A stretch of DNA of 64,000 nucleotides, from assembly GCA_910579295.1 (NCBI GenBank), contig CAJTTC010000007.1, positions 18,875 through 82,874 of the forward strand, in the 5' to 3' direction. Both the position numbers and the translations under genes were made by a program. The notes beneath the pieces are model-generated. The model was not told where the DNA came from, made no database searches, and saw only the letters and a program-made list of their open reading frames with translations. The DNA is from an uncultured Christensenella sp. (GTDB taxonomy: Bacteria > Bacillota_A > Clostridia > Christensenellales > Borkfalkiaceae). Below are positions 60,701 through 64,000 of this stretch, one piece after another. Numbering within the stretch: position 1 is the stretch's first letter; the number at the start of each line of letters is the position of its first letter.

Positions 60701-61362
60701 TAAGCTGTAAGCGGCAGATAACAATGCTCGGACCCGTCAATCTCGGTGCGATCGAGGACTACGAGGAGGTAAGTCAGCGCTATCAGCGTATGACCGAGGA
60801 AAAGGACGATTTGCAGAAGGCTATCGACGACCTCGAAAAGGCTCTCGAAGAGATAAGAAGCGAAATGCTCAAAATCTTCGACGCGGGCTTCAACACAATA
60901 AACGAAAACTTTAAGCGCACGTTCAAGGAGCTGTTCGGCGGCGGCAGAGCGGAATTACAGCTCGATTACTCCAACTGCGACGACCCTCTGGACGCGGGCG
61001 TTGAAATAGTGGCGTGCCCTCCCGGTAAAAACCTTGCTAAAATTTCGTTGCTTTCGGGCGGCGAGCAGGCTCTTACTGCGATAGCCATTCTGTTTGCTAT
61101 AATTCAGATGCGCCCTATGCCGTTCTGCGTGCTTGACGAGATAGAGGCGGCTTTGGACGACGCGAACGTAGACAGATACGCCACGTACTTAAAGAAATTT
61201 GCCGAGCATACGCAGTTCATAGTCATTACCCACCGTAAGCCGACAATGGAAAAGGCGGACGTCCTCTTCGGCGTTACTATGGAGGAAAAGGGCGTTTCGA
61301 AGATAGTTTCCGTTAAGCTTTCGGAGGTGGAGAGCAAGCTGGGCGGCGATACCGTCAGCTGA
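57763..61362 (+). CDS. smc: Chromosome partition protein Smc
   Basis: Condenses and separates chromosomes with ScpA/ScpB. 1199 residues: N-terminal ATPase half (Walker A GPNGCGKS at 32-39), long coiled coil, hinge (about 520-670, IEYLKANRAGQVTFLP), second coiled coil, and C-terminal half with LSGGEQALTAIAILFAI and the Walker B VLDEIEAALDDANVDR. Full normal length. Start is the ATG with GGGA-rich bases before it. Part of the plsX-rnc-smc-ftsY run, an order common in Firmicutes. Confidence 0.97.
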   Translation: MVQFKKIKLIGFKSFADKTEIPLTDGVTCIVGPNGCGKSNVADAIRWVLGEQSAKVMRGTQMMDVIFNGTEKRKKTSFCEVTLTFDNSNRIFDYDADEIEMTRRLYRDGTSEYLLNQQASRMKVLTGLLHGAGAAKEGYSIIGQGRIAQIMNSRPEERRSIFEEATGIVVFKDRKAEAERKLNYSRDNLFVFSQRMSEVERQLNPLAKAAENARKYNALYDTLRLNEINTYIFRHDGAAGERDKINERINKINTQIKHNSDLAASLLSEYEECRGLLSGADERLKRLNEERLEYTVGLERSTGESKVFKERANAVKYQLQQAQDDIVFATKRIGDVDKGIRRCEEYAHKNGERIEKLRATCGELQSDIVSLSNNIASYELSTNEHRKKVMDAFRDLSEIKENIGSLSAKKELLRERLAEMDEAMETVRAEHEKLKAEYEKALKAQESLNAYLGDENVLSEKAEAAVSAANEKVQTLVRKMYDAEAQISSLQQSLRTYTALRDRFEGYVYSVRRLMSDAKENPRLSARIQGLIADVVACGKGYEIAIETAFGGAMQNVITETREDAQFLIEYLKANRAGQVTFLPIDALRPRLESAQIRSACNEKGAVGLAIDLVRFDKKYENVIHNLLGNTLVCEDIACATQIARRYPRAFKIVTLDGDIIATSGSMTGGSRRENSANLLANERKIKEIEDEIAAKKSLLANSTAKREEAESELLAARKSRTELENGLQGARMELAAAKEKLSSLMLNVADKESEYSVYRQSRAQIESKLAELDSEYSSTSEGATTLSAQSDKASSEIDMLSEENERIVRERNEKTERFNALQVEIASLESAMKSNMESAERTKAEKAELIERVSNLRTLLPQLQQQFDEWSEKAARAALTKDEQVKLDELNAKIAEVEENKKKLNGRVAEIDKSRFETAELLEELNGRLHTQELNLQKIDSDLEFLQQRIEEEYHEDYEGCLKYKVEDFDVGAASSVIISCKRQITMLGPVNLGAIEDYEEVSQRYQRMTEEKDDLQKAIDDLEKALEEIRSEMLKIFDAGFNTINENFKRTFKELFGGGRAELQLDYSNCDDPLDAGVEIVACPPGKNLAKISLLSGGEQALTAIAILFAIIQMRPMPFCVLDEIEAALDDANVDRYATYLKKFAEHTQFIVITHRKPTMEKADVLFGVTMEEKGVSKIVSVKLSEVESKLGGDTVS

Positions 61363-61409
61363 CCCTCTTACGATAACGATAATTCGGCTATTCAATAATA
61401 AGGATAATT

Positions 61410-62306
61410 ATGTCAATATTTTCTAAACTTGCCAATGCACTTAAAAAGACCAAAAAGGCGCTTTCCGACGCTATCGGCGGGCTGTTTGCAAAAAACAAAA
61501 TAGGCGACGAATTTTACGACGGGCTCGAAGAAATTCTCATAGGCGCGGACATTTCGGTAAACACCGCAATGGACGTGGTGGAGGAGTTGCGCGCCGAGGT
61601 GAAGACGGAAAAAATACGCGACAAGGAATTCGTCGTGGCTTGTCTTAAAGATATTTTACAGGAAAAGCTCGAGGAAGCTCCCGTGCCTCAGATAGAGTAT
61701 CCCGCCGTAATAATGCTTGTTGGCGTAAACGGCGTGGGTAAAACTACGACCGTAGGCAAGCTCGCTTCATATTTTTTAAGGCAGGGTAAAACGGTTACGG
61801 TTGCGGCGGCGGATACGTTCCGCGCGGCGGCAAGCGATCAGCTGTCGATATGGGCGGACAGGGCTAAGGTGCGCATTGTCAAGCACGAGGAAGGGAGCGA
61901 CCCCTCGGCTGTTGTGTTCGATGCCGTTTCATCGGCAAAGGCGAGGGGGACGGACGTTGTAATTGTCGATACCGCCGGCAGACTGCACGTCAAATCCAAC
62001 CTTATGGAAGAGCTTAAAAAGATGTCACGCGTGGTTAACAGGGAATACCCCGCCGCGCACTTTTATAAGTTTTTGGTGCTCGACGCGACCACGGGCAACA
62101 ACGCGTACAATCAGGCGGAAGTATTCGATGATGCGGTTGAGCTCGACGGCATAGTGTTAACCAAGCTCGACGGTTCGGCAAAGGGCGGGTTTGTTATTTC
62201 GCTGTGCGGAGAATTGGAGATACCCGTAATCTTCGCGGGCGTGGGTGAAAAAATAGACGACCTCGAACTCTTCGACACGGAGGATTTTATAGATAATATT
62301 TTATAG
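61410..62306 (+). CDS. ftsY: Signal recognition particle receptor FtsY
   Basis: Docks SRP-bound ribosomes at the membrane. 298 residues with a short N-terminal part and no long acidic A domain; GVNGVGKTT near 105-113, DTFRAAASDQL, DTAGR and TKLDGSAKGG are the GTPase motifs of the SRP family. It ends FDTEDFIDNIL. AAGGA lies 6-7 bases before the ATG. The 47 bases after smc place it in the same operon, and the hairpin after its stop ends that operon. Confidence 0.97.
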   Translation: MSIFSKLANALKKTKKALSDAIGGLFAKNKIGDEFYDGLEEILIGADISVNTAMDVVEELRAEVKTEKIRDKEFVVACLKDILQEKLEEAPVPQIEYPAVIMLVGVNGVGKTTTVGKLASYFLRQGKTVTVAAADTFRAAASDQLSIWADRAKVRIVKHEEGSDPSAVVFDAVSSAKARGTDVVIVDTAGRLHVKSNLMEELKKMSRVVNREYPAAHFYKFLVLDATTGNNAYNQAEVFDDAVELDGIVLTKLDGSAKGGFVISLCGELEIPVIFAGVGEKIDDLELFDTEDFIDNIL

Positions 62307-62355
62307 TCGGCGTTTAAGAAAAACGGAAATTGTTTCTGTTTTTCCGACTGCTCTT
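62304..62355 (+). terminator. Terminator after ftsY
   Basis: GAAAAACGGAAA (62318-62329) pairs with TTTCTGTTTTTC (62333-62344), and an outer AGTCGG/CCGACT extends the stem; a TTTTT tract follows. Confidence 0.75.
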
Positions 62356-62442
62356 TTTCATATTATTATATAATTTACAATTGCAGGTGCTGTTGTGCAA
62401 ATGCCCGCTACGCCAAATATAAGAAGAATAATCAAAAGCAAA

Positions 62443-62482
62443 AATCCGTACGACTTATTTTATGTCGCACGGATTATTTTTT
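62443..62482 (+). terminator. Terminator of a short unassigned transcript
   Basis: AATCCGTACGAC and GTCGCACGGATT pair around a 9-base loop, followed by ATTTTTTT. A TATAAT at 62369 upstream suggests a ~100-base RNA from about 62380; no known small RNA family is recognised. Confidence 0.6.
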
Positions 62483-62534
62483 TATTTGTTCTCCCCGTCG
62501 CTAACCTTACCGCCGTCAGCTTAAACTTTAAGAC

Positions 62535-62801
62535 TTATTCCTTGTCGGTCAGGCTTTTATCCGCCGTCGGGTCGGCGTCGCTTGTTCCGTCTTTATCTTC
62601 TTTGGGATTAGCGTTTTCCTTTTCTTTCTTTTCGCCGTCCTCCTGCAAGCCCTTAAAGAGCAATGTAAGAGCAAAGAACGCTCCTGCGGCGACGACGGTG
62701 GCAATGCCCCATACGACGCCTAAATATACGAATACGAACACGCACGCCGCCAGACACAGCGCGCAGATTACACAGCAAATGATACGCAATACCTTATACA
62801 T
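62535..62801 (-). CDS. Small membrane protein
   Basis: 88 residues: two adjacent hydrophobic helices (about 5-27 and 29-52) followed by a highly charged Lys/Glu/Asp tail with NPKEDKDGTSDAD. The inside-outside pattern suggests a small anchor with a cytosolic acidic tail. No family recognised. A promoter with its -10 box ending 7 bases before the ATG implies a leaderless mRNA. It stands alone between ftsY and the rRNA operon. Confidence 0.6.
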   Translation of the reverse strand: MYKVLRIICCVICALCLAACVFVFVYLGVVWGIATVVAAGAFFALTLLFKGLQEDGEKKEKENANPKEDKDGTSDADPTADKSLTDKE

Positions 62802-62808
62802 ATTATAT

Positions 62809-62837
62809 ATAATATATTAAGTCACAAAAAATAGCAA
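62809..62837 (-). promoter_or_regulatory. Promoter of the small membrane protein (leaderless)
   Basis: On the minus strand TTGCTA (62837-62832), 17 bases, TATTAT (62814-62809), then 7 bases to the ATG at 62801. The bases between this promoter and 63018 hold no feature that I recognise. Confidence 0.55.
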
Positions 62838-63017
62838 GCGAATACCGTCATTCATCCTTTTTTCGCTTTAACGGAATATCGGATTATTAAAAATCGGGGC
62901 GTGCGTTCCGGATTTAATTATATCGCTCCATATGTGAATATGAAAATATGTGAATTTGCAACAAAATATTATGCAAATTGTCGTTAAATAATTTTTTTGA
63001 TTAATGACGAAATAAAA

Positions 63018-63056
63018 TTGACTTTGTTTCGGAATATTGATATTATATGCAAGCTG
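63018..63056 (+). promoter_or_regulatory. rRNA promoter 1
   Basis: TTGACT at 63018, 17 bases, TATTAT at 63041, then 4 bases and AAGCTGTCGC (63051). First of three. Confidence 0.7.
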
Positions 63057-63200
63057 TCGCAAAGATAAGCACCGCAATCAAGTCGTTTAAAGGCTTGGCG
63101 GCGACTACGTGAACGCGGCGTGCAAACGGGCGGCTGCTCAGCGCCCAAATCACAACTTAAAAATAAGCTGAAAAATATTTAAAAAAATATTAAAAATCGC

Positions 63201-63240
63201 TTGACAAGGTATATTAAGGTATGATATCTTAAATAAGCTG
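63201..63240 (+). promoter_or_regulatory. rRNA promoter 2
   Basis: TTGACA at 63201, 18 bases, TATCTT at 63225, then 4 bases and AAGCTGTCGC (63235). Confidence 0.7.
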
Positions 63241-63308
63241 TCGCGAGAAAAAACGGCTTAGCGGAAATTAAAAACAAAAAATTTCCTTAAAAAAGTTTTG
63301 AAAAATGC

Positions 63309-63348
63309 TTGACATTGTTTTAACGGGTATGTTAAAATAGAAAAGCTC
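63309..63348 (+). promoter_or_regulatory. rRNA promoter 3
   Basis: TTGACA at 63309, 18 bases, TAAAAT at 63333, then 4 bases and AAGCTCTCGC (63343). A short hairpin ACCGAA/TTCGGT follows near 63361-63381. The remainder up to the 16S gene is the rRNA leader, with no tRNA seen. Confidence 0.75.
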
Positions 63349-63555
63349 TCGCAAATGAGCACCGAATGGACAAGTTCGGTAACGCAGTTTAAAAATTGAA
63401 TAGAAGGAAACGAATAAATTATCAATTTGATAATAGTTTCTGTCAATAACTTTGAAGTACATTAGTACCACAAAGCAAAGTCAGCAAAGATAATATGACT
63501 TAAATAGTCGAGATAGAGCCACGAACTTATATAAGGTTTGTGTTTTATACAAATT

Positions 63556-64000
<445 letters not shown>

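Overview
The window looks like a piece of chromosome from an anaerobic gut-type Clostridia relative (Firmicutes). The evidence is the 16S rRNA 5' part at the right edge, near-consensus sigma-A promoters with AGGAGG-type ribosome sites, AddAB instead of RecBCD, a NiaR-controlled NAD operon, a split MetH with a free reactivation protein, a Feo system with the Cys-rich FeoB-associated peptide, and EFR1-type ferredoxin. A placement such as Christensenellales is a guess from overall impression and was not tested.

Layout. (1) 1-6.1 kb is an AT-richer accessory island of small unknown genes: an Imm5-like immunity protein, a C45 autoproteolytic acyltransferase, a GNAT acetyltransferase, a DUF1963 protein, one frameshifted gene and a truncated duplicate gene. 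It ends at three 70-bp tandem repeats and a terminator. (2) 6.4-9.7 kb is a ferrous iron operon (feoA-feoA-feoB-Cys-rich peptide) behind a consensus promoter flanked by two TTAAC-N4-GTTAA palindromes. (3) 10-16.6 kb holds a class I aminotransferase, a small P-loop protein, thrC, an interspersed repeat, a MATE exporter, a sugar-kinase stub and a lipoprotein. (4) 16.6-34.5 kb holds addBA, small membrane and PRC-barrel proteins, nadB-nadC-niaR, metF/MetH-reactivation/metH, a P2A-type calcium ATPase and a stub of an ABC ATPase. (5) 34.5-45.7 kb is on the minus strand: an epimerase-EFR1 ferredoxin pair, then ilvB-ilvN-ilvD, a beta-helix-like DUF4097-type protein, leuC-leuD-leuB and yggS. (6) 46.1-49.3 kb is glmM-glmS, preceded by four CATATG palindromes phased at 30-31 bp. 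(7) 49.4-62.3 kb carries mnmG and dnaA (minus), divergent from recF-PHP-vanW-plsX-rnc-smc-ftsY. (8) The right end is an rRNA operon start with three tandem promoters and the first ~445 nt of 16S rRNA.

How it fits together. The ilv and leu genes supply most of branched-chain synthesis, but ilvC, leuA and ilvE are not here. metF feeds methyl-THF to the B12-dependent MetH, kept active by the small neighbouring protein. glmM and glmS make the amino sugar precursor for peptidoglycan. recF, smc, ftsY, rnc and plsX form a housekeeping cluster near dnaA; dnaN is not between dnaA and recF.

The most noteworthy signals outside genes are: a dispersed ~70-bp tandem-repeat family seen at two loci; a set of apparently leaderless genes whose -10 box lies exactly 7 nt before the ATG; the phased CATATG array before glmM; three rRNA promoters sharing an initial-transcribed motif; and two 5' gene stubs. 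The island at the left edge is the best candidate for an under-described system (an immunity-type gene array), but the sequence alone does not prove a function. No search, alignment or folding program was run; all family calls come from reading the sequence.
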